Positions 42,581 through 51,287 of a DNA stretch of 64,000 nucleotides are shown here, piece after piece. Under the pieces are notes generated by a model. The model made no database searches. It was not told the origin of the DNA and worked only from the letters and a program-made list of their open reading frames with translations. Location: assembly GCF_010548275.1 (NCBI RefSeq), contig NZ_JAAGLT010000025.1, positions 62,001-126,000 of the forward strand, read 5' to 3'. The DNA is from Streptomyces sp. SID12488. GTDB taxonomy: Bacteria; Actinomycetota; Actinomycetes; Streptomycetales; Streptomycetaceae. The stretch's first letter is position 1. Every line of letters begins with the position of its first letter. The position numbers and the translations under genes are program-made.

Positions 42581-42744
42581 ATGCTGGCGGCAAGGGCTTG
42601 TGGCGCCGCCCGGACGGCCGCCCGGACGGCCACCCGGGCCGCGTGAGCTCAGGATTCCGGGAGTTTGTGCGCCGTAGACTGTAGGCGAAAGCCAATTCAC
42701 ACTGGGCTCACAGGTGGCGACGGTGCTGCAGAGGAGGGGCTGTG

Positions 42745-43422
42745 ATGTTGTCGACGACAGGACTGCCGCAGGGCGCGGTGCCCAAGCTCGAACGCCCCGG
42801 TCCATTGCGCGACCGTGTCTACGAGGCACTGCTCGAACTGATCACCACCCGCGCCCTGCAGCCCGGGCAGCATCTCGTCGAGAGCGAACTCGCCGGCCAT
42901 CTCGGAGTCTCCCGGCAGCCGGTTCGCGAGGCGCTGCAGCGGCTCAACACGGACGGGTGGGTCGATCTGCGGCCCGCGCAGGGCGCCTTCGTGCACGAGC
43001 CGACGGAGGCGGAGGCGGACCAACTCCTCACCGTCCGCACGCTGTTGGAGGCGGAGGCAGCCCGTCTCGCCGCGGCCAACGCGGGCGCCCCGGCCATCGC
43101 CGTGCTCGAGGAGCTGTGCACGGAGGGCGAGCGCGCGGTCGCCGCCGACGACGTGGACGCCGCGGTCGCCATGAACGCCCGGCTCCACGCGAAGATCATG
43201 GAGTTGGCCGGAAACACGGTCCTCGCCGAACTGGCGGCGCAGGTCGACCGTCGGGTCCGCTGGTACTACACGCCGGTCGCCCGGCAGCGCGGACAGCAGT
43301 CCTGGATCGAGCACCGCGAGCTGATCGCGGCGATAGCGGACCGCGACGAGCGGCGCGCGACCGAGATCATGCGGGCCCACACGGAACACACGCGGAAGAT
43401 GTACCACCAGCGGGAGAAGTAG
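42745..43422 (+). CDS. GntR family regulator with FCD effector domain
   Basis: 225-residue regulator. The N-terminal GntR winged helix (LRDRVYEALLELITTRAL, then GHLGVSRQPVREALQRLN) spans residues about 12-80. The C-terminal all-helical FCD domain has the Asp/His metal-site pattern (MNARLHAKIMELAGN, EHRELIAAIADRD, MRAHTEHTRKMY). ATG 42745 is 7 nt after GAGGAGG; GTG 42742 is the alternative. It follows the carbohydrate locus and its terminator. FCD proteins usually bind small organic acids, so it may sense a product of that locus. Confidence 0.92.
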   Translation: MLSTTGLPQGAVPKLERPGPLRDRVYEALLELITTRALQPGQHLVESELAGHLGVSRQPVREALQRLNTDGWVDLRPAQGAFVHEPTEAEADQLLTVRTLLEAEAARLAAANAGAPAIAVLEELCTEGERAVAADDVDAAVAMNARLHAKIMELAGNTVLAELAAQVDRRVRWYYTPVARQRGQQSWIEHRELIAAIADRDERRATEIMRAHTEHTRKMYHQREK

Positions 43423-43561
43423 CCGCTGCGCACCCACCCCCCACCCCGTAGCCGTCCGGTCGCTCGGCTCGAGAGATATGCAGGTGAAAGCCAGTCCGAA
43501 AGCTTGGTATTGTTGGTCATGTCGCCGCCGGGAAACACCTCCGAGCTGCGGCAGACACCTG

Positions 43562-43646
43562 GTCCGGGTGGCGGAATGGCAGACGCGCTAGCTTGAGGTG
43601 CTAGTGCCCTTTATCGGGCGTGGGGGTTCAAGTCCCCCCTCGGACA
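43562..43646 (+). tRNA. tRNA-Leu (anticodon GAG)
   Basis: 85-nt class II tRNA. The acceptor stem pairs GTCCGGG with CTCGGAC, and A is the discriminator. The anticodon arm is CTAGC-TTGAGGT-GCTAG, giving GAG in the centre of the loop. A long variable arm (TGCCCTTTATCGGGCG) and the T-arm GGGGG-TTCAAGT-CCCCC follow. CCA is not encoded. Confidence 0.96.
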
Positions 43647-43788
43647 CACTGTGGGACCTTTGCGAGTTGCCGGTTGAGCCTTGGGGCTCGCCGGTAATTC
43701 TGCGTTTAGGGGGCTCTCAGGCTTCCGCTGTCGGCGGGGCACCGAACCCGCCGTACCTCGTGGCCCCTTCTCTGGTAGGACCGACCCC

Positions 43789-44619
43789 ATGGGGATTGAG
43801 CGGTTCATCGGTGTTGACCTCGCCTGGGCGGTGGGTGGAACTCGTGCCAGAACCAATGAGACGGGGGTCGCCGCCGTCGACCGGCTCGGCATGGTGATCG
43901 ACTGCGGCTGGACCCGTGGGATCGAAGAGACTCTGTCGTGGCTTGCCGGGATGGCCGTCGACGGATCGACCCTGGTCTTCGTCGACGCACCGCTGATCGT
44001 TGACAACCCGCAGGGTCAGCGACCGTGCGAGCGGGAGGTCGGTCGGCGGTACGGCCGGTGGAAGGTCAGCGCGAACAGCACCAACCAGAGCTCTCCCCGG
44101 CAGGCCGGAGTGCTCTTGCGTGGACGGCTGGAGGAGCTGGGCTGGACTTACGACGACGGCAGGGACGGACCGCCGACGGGCGGACTGGTCGTGTCGGAGT
44201 GCTATCCGTACACGACGTTGGTCGGAGCCGCCGAACTCGGCTACGACCAGGAGCGCCCCACGTACAAGCGCCGGCCCGCGAGAGTGCCGACGGCACAGTG
44301 GAGATCGGTCCGTGCGGCTGCGTGCGACGAGTTGATCGCACGCATGGCGGGTCTGGCCACCGCTGATCCACCTCTCCTGCTCTCCTCCCACCCGCTCTCC
44401 CGTCAACTCCTCGACGAGCCCACACCGCAACGGGCCGCCGAGTACAAGCATCGGGAAGACCTGATCGACGCACTGCTCTGTGCGTGGACGGCGGCACTTT
44501 GGGGAGGGCGCGGATTCGCGCGCTGCCAGGTACTGGGACCTGATGACGGCCTCGTCCCGCGTGGATCTGCTCCTACCATCATCGCGCCTGCCCGTCCCGA
44601 GCAGCGGCGTGATCACTAG
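43789..44619 (+). CDS. DUF429 family protein
   Basis: 276-residue protein of the DUF429 family, predicted to have an RNase H-like fold. It begins IERFIGVDLAWAVGG and has TLVFVDAPLIVDNPQGQRPC, VVSECYPYTTLVGAAELG, YKRRPARVP, and the C-terminal EYKHREDLIDALLCAWTAAL, which carries the conserved acidic residues. ATG 43789 is chosen because homology starts there (upstream GGTAGGA). It lies 142 bp after tRNA-Leu. The biochemical role of the family is not established. Confidence 0.85.
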   Translation: MGIERFIGVDLAWAVGGTRARTNETGVAAVDRLGMVIDCGWTRGIEETLSWLAGMAVDGSTLVFVDAPLIVDNPQGQRPCEREVGRRYGRWKVSANSTNQSSPRQAGVLLRGRLEELGWTYDDGRDGPPTGGLVVSECYPYTTLVGAAELGYDQERPTYKRRPARVPTAQWRSVRAAACDELIARMAGLATADPPLLLSSHPLSRQLLDEPTPQRAAEYKHREDLIDALLCAWTAALWGGRGFARCQVLGPDDGLVPRGSAPTIIAPARPEQRRDH

Positions 44620-44732
44620 TGCCTGCTGCGAAAGTAGATCTTGGCCGTGCATGACGATGAGCCGTGGAGTGTGGTGGTCTGACGAATGGCCAGTGAGCCC
44701 CGACCGACGCTGCTGCTGCCGCAGGGCAAGGA

Positions 44733-44925
44733 GCCGGGCCGTCCGCAGGTGTGGACTCGCCTGGTTCAAGTCCAGGTACGGCGGTACCCAGGGGGACGAC
44801 TGCGTTGAGGTCGCCTGGCAGAACATGTCATCTGTGTAAGGGACTTCAAGGGCCTGACGCACCCTCACCTCGTGGTCGGCCGTGACGGCTGGACCTCGTT
44901 CGTGCGGTACGCCTCGCATGGCTGA
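44733..44925 (+). pseudogene. DUF397 gene remnant with frameshift
   Basis: In one frame, LAWFKSRYGGTQGDDCVEVAW matches the core of Streptomyces DUF397 proteins (usual form WFKSSYSGG..CVEVA). That frame stops at 44839. The family's second half continues in another frame from about 44827: VRDFKGLTHPHLVVGRDGW, then TSFVRYAS, with a stop at 44923. No start codon fits. DUF397 genes usually sit next to an XRE regulator, which is missing here. The rest of the 44620-44960 gap holds no gene. Confidence 0.65.
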
Positions 44926-44947
44926 GCCCGATCGGGCGGGCCCAGCC
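44920..44947 (-). terminator. Putative terminator of sthA
   Basis: GCCCGATCGGGC core (12-bp palindrome) with outer GGCTG/CAGCC pairs, 15 bp beyond the sthA stop. Confidence 0.5.
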
Positions 44948-44961
44948 GTGCGGCGGGTGGC

Positions 44962-46365
44962 TCAGTCCCGCAAGCGGTCGATCTGGCGCAATTTGTTCGT
45001 CGCGTCCAGAGCCGCCACCTTGTAGGACTCCGCGAGCGTCGGGTAGTTGAAGACCGCGTTGACGAGATAGTCGACCGTGCCGCCGCAACCCATCACGGAC
45101 TGGCCGATGTGGATCAACTCGGTCGCTCCCGTGCCGAAGCAGTGGACGCCGAGGAGTTTGCGGGTCTCCGGGCAGACCAGCAGCTTGAGCATGCCGTGGG
45201 AGTCGCCGATGATCTGGCCCCGGGCCAGTTCGCGGTAGCGGGAGACACCCACCTCGAACGGGATGCTCTCCTCGGTGAGTTGGTCCTCGGTTCGGCCGAT
45301 GAAACTGATCTCGGGGATGGTGTAGATACCGATGGGCTGGAGGTTGTGCATCCCGTCGACCGGTTCGCCGCACGCGTGGTACGCCGCCGCCCTGCCTTGT
45401 TCCATCGAGGTGGCGGCGAGGGCCGGGAAGCCGATGACGTCGCCGACGGCGTAGATGTGCGGCACCTCGGTGCGGTAGTGCTCGTCGACCGTGATCCGGC
45501 CGCGCCGGTCGGCGGACAACCCGGCTTTGTCCAGGTCGAGTTCGTCGGTGAGGCCCTGGCGGCCCGCCGAGTACATCACCGCGTCCGCGGGGATCTTCTT
45601 GCCGCTCTCGAGGACGGTGAGGGTGCCTCGGGCGTGGCGTTCCACCGCCGCGACCGTCTCCCCGAAGCGGAAGGTGACGGCCAGGTCCCGCAGGTGGTAC
45701 TTCAGCGACTCGATCACCTCGACGTCGCACATGTCGAGCATCCCGGCCCGCTTCTCGACCACGGTGATCTTGCTGCCCAGGGCGGCGAACATGGAGGCGT
45801 ACTCCATGCCGATCACCCCGGCCCCGACGATGACCATGGAACGCGGCACACCTTCGAGGTTGAGCACGTTGTCGGAGTCCATGATCGTGCGTTCGTCGAA
45901 CTCGACGGTGTCCGGGCGGGCCGGCCGGGTCCCGGTGGCGATGACGATGTGCTCGGCGCTCAACAGCTTTTCGTTGCCGTTGACTTCGTGCACGGCGACG
46001 GTGTGGTCGTCGACGAAGCTGCCGGTGCCGGCGAACAGGGAGACGTGGTTGCGGGAGAGCTGGCTGCGGATGACGTCGACCTCGCGACTGACCACGTGCT
46101 CGGTGCGCGCGGTCAGGTCGGCGACGGTGATGTCCTCCTTGAGACGGTAGCTCTGGCCGTACAGATCGCGCTGGGTGAGGCCGGTGAGGTAGAGAACCGC
46201 CTCGCGCAGTGTCTTGGAGGGGATGGTGCCGGTGTGGATGGAGACCCCACCGACCATGTCGGGGCGGTCGATGACGGCGACGCGGCGGCCGAGCTTGGCC
46301 GCCGCGATGGCAGCCTTCTGGCCGCCGGGGCCGGATCCTATGACAAGCATGTCGAAGTCGGGCAC
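44962..46365 (-). CDS. sthA: Si-specific NAD(P)+ transhydrogenase (soluble)
   Basis: 467-residue FAD flavoprotein that moves hydride between NADPH and NAD+. It has the FAD-binding opening MLVIGSGPGGQKAAIAAAKLG and the NAD(P) dinucleotide fold VIVGAGVIGMEYASMFAALG. The disulfide site of lipoamide dehydrogenases is replaced by GGVSIHTGTIPSKTL, with no cysteine; this is the mark of SthA. FAD motif IYAVGDVIGFPALAATSMEQG and the dimerisation domain complete it. The start is GTG at 46365; the ribosome binding site is weak. It is a monocistronic redox-balance gene. Confidence 0.95.
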   Translation of the reverse strand: MPDFDMLVIGSGPGGQKAAIAAAKLGRRVAVIDRPDMVGGVSIHTGTIPSKTLREAVLYLTGLTQRDLYGQSYRLKEDITVADLTARTEHVVSREVDVIRSQLSRNHVSLFAGTGSFVDDHTVAVHEVNGNEKLLSAEHIVIATGTRPARPDTVEFDERTIMDSDNVLNLEGVPRSMVIVGAGVIGMEYASMFAALGSKITVVEKRAGMLDMCDVEVIESLKYHLRDLAVTFRFGETVAAVERHARGTLTVLESGKKIPADAVMYSAGRQGLTDELDLDKAGLSADRRGRITVDEHYRTEVPHIYAVGDVIGFPALAATSMEQGRAAAYHACGEPVDGMHNLQPIGIYTIPEISFIGRTEDQLTEESIPFEVGVSRYRELARGQIIGDSHGMLKLLVCPETRKLLGVHCFGTGATELIHIGQSVMGCGGTVDYLVNAVFNYPTLAESYKVAALDATNKLRQIDRLRD

Positions 46366-46480
46366 CCTGGTGAGTCTGTCAGCCCGAGGCCGCCGCCCGA
46401 AAGGGTGAACGGGCAACAGTTGATGTCATCACCGCCGGTCCGGACCCCGATTCTCCCGGGCGACTGTCCCGCGCCTCGGC

Positions 46481-47803
46481 TCAGGAAGGCTGCGGAGTGA
46501 GGCGTTCGAGGCCCTTTCGGTCGTAGTAGCGGGCCATCGCGAAGCCGAAGAGGAGCGCGAGCGCCGCACCTACCGCGATCATGATCCAGGCGCGGGTCAG
46601 GCCGGCGTCGCCGCGGGCGTCGAAGTAGAGGATCGCGCGTGCCCCGTCGCCGAGTTGGCGCATGGGCTCGAACACGGACAGGAAGCGGTAGAAGTCCGGG
46701 ACCGCCTGGAGCGGGACCGTGGCCCCGGACGAGGGCAGACCCAGGACGATGAACACGAACATCGACACGAGCTGCCCGATGCCGCCGAACGCCGCGTTGA
46801 TGGCCTGGACGCCGAGGCCGACCGCGAGGGTGGCGCAGTACGAGTACAGCCACAGCAGGGGCAGGTGATCGGCGTCCATGTCGAGGATGCCGACGGTGGC
46901 GACCATGATCAGGGAGACGCTCAGGAGTGTGATCCCGGCGGTCATGCCCATCTTGAGCAGCAGGGTCTGGGTGCGGGTGATGGGCACGGTGGGGCGGCGC
47001 GTGTGCCAGGGGCCGATCTCGTTGTCGGCGTAGCCGAGGGAGGTGTCCACTCCGTTGCTGATGACGTTGGCGCCCAGGAACCCGGCCAGCACGAGCAGCA
47101 GCGTGTAGTAGAAGGTGCTGAGGCCGAGGCCGCTGTTGGTACCGATGGGGTGGCCGACCTGAGGAGTGACCGCGACCGGGTCGGCCAGCAGCAGCTTCGT
47201 CGTGGCGCTCGCACCCTTCGCGCTCGCCGTCAACTGCTCGCCGATGGTCTGGGACGCCTGGTGGGCGGCGGCCGTGGTGATCTGACTGGCGAGGGAGGAG
47301 CCGAGGCTGCCTTTGCCGGGGTTGGTCAGCACGGTCAGCGCCGGCCGGGCGGTGGCGCTCGTGCCGGTCAGCGCGCCGACCGAGGCGGTGAAGCCGTCGG
47401 GTACGACCAGCGCGCCGTAGAGCTTGCCCGAGTCCAGCTCGTCCTGGGCCCGGGCGAGGCTCAGTTCACGCCACTCGGCCTTGTCGCCGCCGGAGGTGTC
47501 GGTCGTGATCGCCTGGACGATCTGCGCACCCAGGTTCTCCTTCTGCCCGGGCAGTGGCGTGCCCCGGTCCGCGTTGACGATGCCGATGGGCAGGTCGTGC
47601 AGGTCGCGGTTGGGGCTCACGATGCCGCCCATGTAGAGCAGCGACAGCAGCAGTGCCAGCAGCCCGGTCAGGACGGTGGGCAGCAGCCACAGCTTGGGCC
47701 GGCCCAACAGGGCGGTGGCACGCGCCTGAACGCCGGTGGTGGGGGAGGGGGAAGGGGCGGGAGCGGGGGACGGGGATTCGGACGTGCTGTCCTCGGTAGC
47801 CAT
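46481..47803 (-). CDS. DUF3533 / YhgE-Pip-like membrane protein (ABC-2 permease-like)
   Basis: 440-residue membrane protein. After a Ser/Pro-rich cytoplasmic head (about 30 residues) comes one helix (WLLPTVLTGLLALLLSLLYM). A ~160-residue extracellular domain has LPIGIVNADRGTPL and KLYGALVVPDGFTASV, and five more helices follow. This layout is that of DUF3533/YhgE-Pip proteins, related to ABC-2 exporter permeases. ATG 47803 has GGAG upstream. No cognate ATPase is adjacent; some relatives act alone in lipid or toxin export. The function is unknown. Confidence 0.82.
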   Translation of the reverse strand: MATEDSTSESPSPAPAPSPSPTTGVQARATALLGRPKLWLLPTVLTGLLALLLSLLYMGGIVSPNRDLHDLPIGIVNADRGTPLPGQKENLGAQIVQAITTDTSGGDKAEWRELSLARAQDELDSGKLYGALVVPDGFTASVGALTGTSATARPALTVLTNPGKGSLGSSLASQITTAAAHQASQTIGEQLTASAKGASATTKLLLADPVAVTPQVGHPIGTNSGLGLSTFYYTLLLVLAGFLGANVISNGVDTSLGYADNEIGPWHTRRPTVPITRTQTLLLKMGMTAGITLLSVSLIMVATVGILDMDADHLPLLWLYSYCATLAVGLGVQAINAAFGGIGQLVSMFVFIVLGLPSSGATVPLQAVPDFYRFLSVFEPMRQLGDGARAILYFDARGDAGLTRAWIMIAVGAALALLFGFAMARYYDRKGLERLTPQPS

Positions 47804-48340
47804 GGTTCTCCGGTGGCTCTGGAGCGGTTCAGGACCGTGCGGGGGGAACGGTCGTCGTAGCGGCGTGGGACCGGCAGGTTGCCGCCTGCCGGCCCAGGAT
47901 CGTGCGTACGGCGGCACAGCCGCGTCAGCGACTCGCCGAGCCGGAGACTACGTCCCCCGGGTGAACACCGATCGTGGTGGGGTCCCGGCGCGGAGGGCCG
48001 GTGCCGGCAGCCGTTCACGTCGGCTGTGAGCAGCCGGACGAGCCGGGCGGCGAGGTGTCCAGCTCGGGGGGCGGGCCCATGGCGTCGCCGACCGTCAGGT
48101 CGCCGACCACCAAGCCGACCACCAAGGGGACCGCGCGTGCGTGTTCGCGCGGCGTGAGCCGCGTTCGCCCGTCACCGCAGTCCGGAACCGGCCGGGCAGG
48201 ACATCGTCCACGACTCCGTGCGTGATGCCCGGCGCCCCGCGCGGGACCCACGCCGCCAAGACTGCCATCGGCCGGGCTGTCAGCACCCGCACGCACGGCA
48301 CGCGGCGCCGTCTGATGCCGTGACCCTGAGGGCGGCCGGT
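47804..48340. other. 537-bp gap without a recognisable gene
   Basis: Several short open frames exist on both strands but none has a recognisable motif or convincing ribosome binding site. The region must hold the promoter of the DUF3533 gene and the 3' end of the sigma-factor transcript. Confidence 0.4.
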
Positions 48341-49345
48341 TCACATGGCGTCGAGATAGTCCCGCAGCACCTGGGAGCGGGACGGGTGGCGGAGCTTCGA
48401 CATCGTCTTGGACTCGATCTGGCGGATCCGTTCGCGCGTCACGCCGTACACCTGGCCGATCTCCTCCAGGGTTCTGGTCCGGCCGCCGGACAGGCCGTAG
48501 CGCAGGGAGATGATGCCGGCCTCCCGGGGGGACATCTCCGCGAGGATGGACTGGATGGTCTCCTGGAGCAGCAGGAAGGTGACCATCTCCATGGGGGTGA
48601 CGCTGTCCCGGTCCTCGATCAGGTCGCCGAGCTCGCCGTCACCGTCCTCGCCGAGGGCGGTGTGCAGCGAGACGGGCTCCCTGGTGTAGGCGCTGAGTTC
48701 CGGCAGCCGCTCCACGGGGACACCCGCCTTCTCCGCCAGTTCCTCGGGCGTGGGTTCCGTCCCGAAGTCCTGGATCAGCTCGCGGCGGGTGCGGGCCACC
48801 CGGTTGATGACCTCCACCAGATGCACGGGGATACGGATGGTCCGGCCCTGGTCCGCCAGCGCGCGCGAGATCGCCTGCCGGATCCACCAGGTCGCGTACG
48901 TCGAGAACTTGAAGCCCTTCGCGTAGTCGAACTTCTCGACGGCCCGGATCAGGCCCGTGTTGCCCTCCTGGACCAGGTCCAGGAACAGCAGTCCGCGGCC
49001 CGTGTAGCGCTTGGCGACGGACACGACCAGGCGGAGGTTGGCCTCGATGAGGTGGGACTTGGCGCGTTCACCGTCCGCGGTGAGGATCTCCAACTCCCGT
49101 TTGAGCACGGGGTCCCCGGGTGGGTCTTCCAGCAGTTTGTGCTCGGCGTACAGCCCGGCCTCGATCCGTTTCGCGAGGTCGACCTCCTGCTCGGCGCCGA
49201 GGAGCCGGACCCGGGCGATGAGCCGGAGGTAGTCCCGCACCTGGTCGACCGACCCTCCCCCGGTGGCAAGCCGGGGCAGGGGAGCATCGCTCTCGTCCTC
49301 GGTGGCCGGGTCGAACACATCGGTCACCTCGGTATCGGTCGCCAT
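48341..49345 (-). CDS. Group 2 sigma-70 family RNA polymerase sigma factor
   Basis: 334-residue sigma factor. Region 1.2 is SVDQVRDYLRLIARVRLLGA. Region 2 has LIEANLRLVVSVAKRYTGRG, the -10-recognising GFKFSTYATWWIRQAISRAL, and the core-binding DLVQEGNTGLIRAVEKFDY. Region 3 follows, then region 4 (LEEIGQVYGVTRERIRQIE) for the -35 element. The lack of a long region 1.1 places it in group 2, like the HrdA/C/D factors of Streptomyces. ATG 49345 is chosen; GTG 49354 has the closer Shine-Dalgarno GGAGAGG. Its own promoter region contains palindromes (e.g. 49600-49613). Confidence 0.93.
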   Translation of the reverse strand: MATDTEVTDVFDPATEDESDAPLPRLATGGGSVDQVRDYLRLIARVRLLGAEQEVDLAKRIEAGLYAEHKLLEDPPGDPVLKRELEILTADGERAKSHLIEANLRLVVSVAKRYTGRGLLFLDLVQEGNTGLIRAVEKFDYAKGFKFSTYATWWIRQAISRALADQGRTIRIPVHLVEVINRVARTRRELIQDFGTEPTPEELAEKAGVPVERLPELSAYTREPVSLHTALGEDGDGELGDLIEDRDSVTPMEMVTFLLLQETIQSILAEMSPREAGIISLRYGLSGGRTRTLEEIGQVYGVTRERIRQIESKTMSKLRHPSRSQVLRDYLDAM

Positions 49346-49599
49346 CGTGCTCACTTCCTCTCCAGGAGTGCACGCAGGAACGTCCCTGTAGGAGAACGAG
49401 GCACCGCCGCCACGTGTTCCGGAGTCTCCTGGGCAATCACCAGGCCACCGACGGTCCCGCCCTCCGGGCTGATATAGATCACCCGTTCGACCCTAGGATA
49501 CAGGGGGCCGTGGGGTTTCCGAATCGTTATCGAATTCGGGAGGGCGGGAATTCGGATACCCGGATGTACGTGGATGCACACGGAAATGCGGCATTGTCA

Positions 49600-49613
49600 A
49601 TTCCCCGGGGAAT
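49600..49613. promoter_or_regulatory. Palindrome ATTCCCCGGGGAAT
   Basis: Perfect 14-bp dyad in the 331-bp gap upstream of the sigma-factor gene. A half copy (CCGGGGAATTG) lies at 49641-49651. No gene is seen in this gap. Confidence 0.35.
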
Positions 49614-49676
49614 CTCCATTTCCCCTTCCTGTTCCTCACTCCGGGGAATTGCCGTCGGGCGCGCCGGCCCGGTGGG

Positions 49677-50069
49677 TCAGCAGTCGCGGAACTCCGGCGA
49701 CTGGTTGAGGACCTGCGAGCGTGGCGAGGTGAAGCGGGCGTAGGTGGGGCCGCTCTGCGCGCCGGGGTGGAAGGCCGCGACCCGGTGGCAGTTCTGGAAG
49801 GCGAGCGCGATGCCGAAGTGCCGCTCCAGGCTCCCCCGGATCGCGTCGCTGGCCAGCGCCCGCAGCAGCTGACCGCGCTCCTTCTCGGAGGCCGGCGGGG
49901 TCTGGTTGTCGGCGAACTCGGCGGTGCCGCCCCGGAGCTCGGCGGCGAGGCCGGCGATGAGGCCGTAGGCGTACGGAAGCGAGGTGCGGACGGTTTCGAC
50001 GAAGTCGTCCTCACGGATGTCACCCTGCTCGGCTTCGGCGAGGAGCTTGGGGGAGACGTCGAGCGACAT
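49677..50069 (-). CDS. SCO5389-like conserved protein
   Basis: 130-residue soluble protein of a family known mainly from Streptomyces. Visible blocks are SLDVSPKLLAEAEQGDI, VRTSLPYAYGLIAGLAAEL, FADNQTPP, LLRALASDAIRGSLERHFG, FQNCHRVAAF, and the C-terminal SQVLNQSPEFRDC with a final Cys. No catalytic motif is recognised. It lies 84 bp downstream of a CooC/MinD-like ATPase gene on the same strand and may share its transcript, which begins beside a Zur-like box. A role in metal handling is inferred only from that. Confidence 0.82.
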   Translation of the reverse strand: MSLDVSPKLLAEAEQGDIREDDFVETVRTSLPYAYGLIAGLAAELRGGTAEFADNQTPPASEKERGQLLRALASDAIRGSLERHFGIALAFQNCHRVAAFHPGAQSGPTYARFTSPRSQVLNQSPEFRDC

Positions 50070-50153
50070 GTATGGGTGTCCTGTTCTTTTTCTGTTTCTC
50101 TGGTTTTCTTGCGTTCTCGCGGGTGGCGAGTACGGGGTGCGACAGAGGTGGGA

Positions 50154-51104
50154 TCAGGTGAGAGCGGCAGGCCCGTGCACGAACTCCGGATCCACCTGCT
50201 CGGCCAGGTCCAGGCCCGTCGCCCGGTCCGCCCACGCGCGGGCGTTGCGCAGATGGAACTCGACGGCGTGCCGCTGGAAGGTGGCCCAGTCCTTGGGCCG
50301 GGCGTCGACCGCGTCCCGGAGCTGGTTCAGCGCGTGCAGGTTCTGCGGTTCCAGCACGCCCTGGTCGCGGCCCTGTTCGGCGGCGCGCACCCAACTGGAC
50401 TGGACAAGGTGGGTGAGCAGGTCGTCGCCGGTCTCCTCCTTGAGGAAGAGCAGGTCGTCCTCGCCGGTGACCTTGTTGCCGATCACCGCGAGCGGAATCC
50501 CGAACTCCCGGGCGTGGTCGCGGTACTGGCGGTAGACGGAGACGCCCTTGCGGGTCGGTTCGGCGACCAGGAACGTCATGTCGAACCGGGTGAACAGCCC
50601 GGAGGCGAACGCGTCCGCGCCGGCGGTCATGTCGACGACGACGTACTCGCCGGGGCCGTCGACGAGATGGTTGAGGTACAGCTCCACCGCGCCCAGCTTG
50701 GAGTGGTAGCAGGCCACGCCCAGGTCGCTCTCCTCGAAGGCACCGGTCGCCATCAGCGGTACGCCGCCCACGCGTTCGACGTGCCGGGAGTGGATCTCGT
50801 CGTCGCCGAGCGGGCGCAGCAGCCGTGAGCCCCGGCCGGCCGGGGTCGTCTTGACCATGGCCTCGCGCGACTCGATGCGCGGGTTGGTGCCGCGCAGATA
50901 GTCCTTGATGTCGCCGAGGCGGGAGCTGAGCGGTGGCGCGGTGAACGCCTCGCCGCCGACCGGGTCGAGCGCCTCGGCCAGGTGCTGGTTGATGTCGCCG
51001 TCGATGGCGACCACGGGCGCGCCGGAGCGTGCGAGATGACGGGAGAAGAGTGCGGACAGCGTGGTCTTGCCGCTGCCGCCCTTGCCGACGAAAGCGACGC
51101 GCAT
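50154..51104 (-). CDS. CooC/MinD-type P-loop ATPase
   Basis: 316-residue SIMIBI-class ATPase. The deviant Walker A FVGKGGSGKTTLSALFSRHL starts at residue 5, with switch I region VAIDGDINQHLAEAL, switch II YVVVDMTAGADAFASGL, and the base-binding VIGNKVTGEDDLLFL. Relatives of the CooC type insert metals into enzymes; MinD/ParA types place proteins. An extra ~50-residue C-terminal tail is present. The start codon lies 50 bp from a Zur-like box at 51154-51168, pointing to zinc-controlled expression and a metallochaperone-like role. That role is inference. Confidence 0.85.
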   Translation of the reverse strand: MRVAFVGKGGSGKTTLSALFSRHLARSGAPVVAIDGDINQHLAEALDPVGGEAFTAPPLSSRLGDIKDYLRGTNPRIESREAMVKTTPAGRGSRLLRPLGDDEIHSRHVERVGGVPLMATGAFEESDLGVACYHSKLGAVELYLNHLVDGPGEYVVVDMTAGADAFASGLFTRFDMTFLVAEPTRKGVSVYRQYRDHAREFGIPLAVIGNKVTGEDDLLFLKEETGDDLLTHLVQSSWVRAAEQGRDQGVLEPQNLHALNQLRDAVDARPKDWATFQRHAVEFHLRNARAWADRATGLDLAEQVDPEFVHGPAALT

Positions 51105-51153
51105 CAGTGGGCCGCTCCTCGTTCTTCAGTGGCCGGCTCCGTGCCGACCGTTT

Positions 51154-51168
51154 TGAAAATGAATGTCA
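51154..51168 (-). promoter_or_regulatory. Zur-like box 1 (ATPase / SCO5389-like unit)
   Basis: TGAAAATGAATGTCA differs at two positions from TGAAAATGATTTTCA, the form typical of Streptomyces zinc-uptake-regulator sites. It lies 50 bp upstream of the ATPase start. Confidence 0.7.
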
Positions 51169-51272
51169 TGTGGCAAGTTTTTATGCGGCCTCCGGGACTC
51201 TGTCAAATCGCCTCGCCCTCAACTGGGCTGCGAATGTGTGGAGTTGGTGCCCGCTTGTTCGATCAACCTAAA

Positions 51273-51287
51273 TGCATATGATATGCA
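51273..51287. promoter_or_regulatory. Palindrome TGCATATGATATGCA over the acetyltransferase start
   Basis: Perfect 7-bp dyad around a central G. It includes the ATG at 51283. Half-sites follow (GTGCAT, CTGCAT). Confidence 0.5.

Noticed and set aside
43477..43497. GATATGCAGGTG shared with the acetyltransferase start at 51280
   Set aside because: A 12-base match between two places in 64 kb is expected by chance, and the flanks differ.
44755..44775. GGTTCAAGTCC shared with the tRNA-Leu T-arm, possible att site
   Set aside because: Only 11 bases match. The copy lies in the DUF397 remnant, where TGG TTC AAG TCC encodes the conserved WFKS. No integrase gene is nearby.
48095..48344. Small minus-strand frames in the gap after the DUF3533 gene
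   Set aside because: They have no recognisable motif, no good ribosome binding site, and competing frames on both strands.
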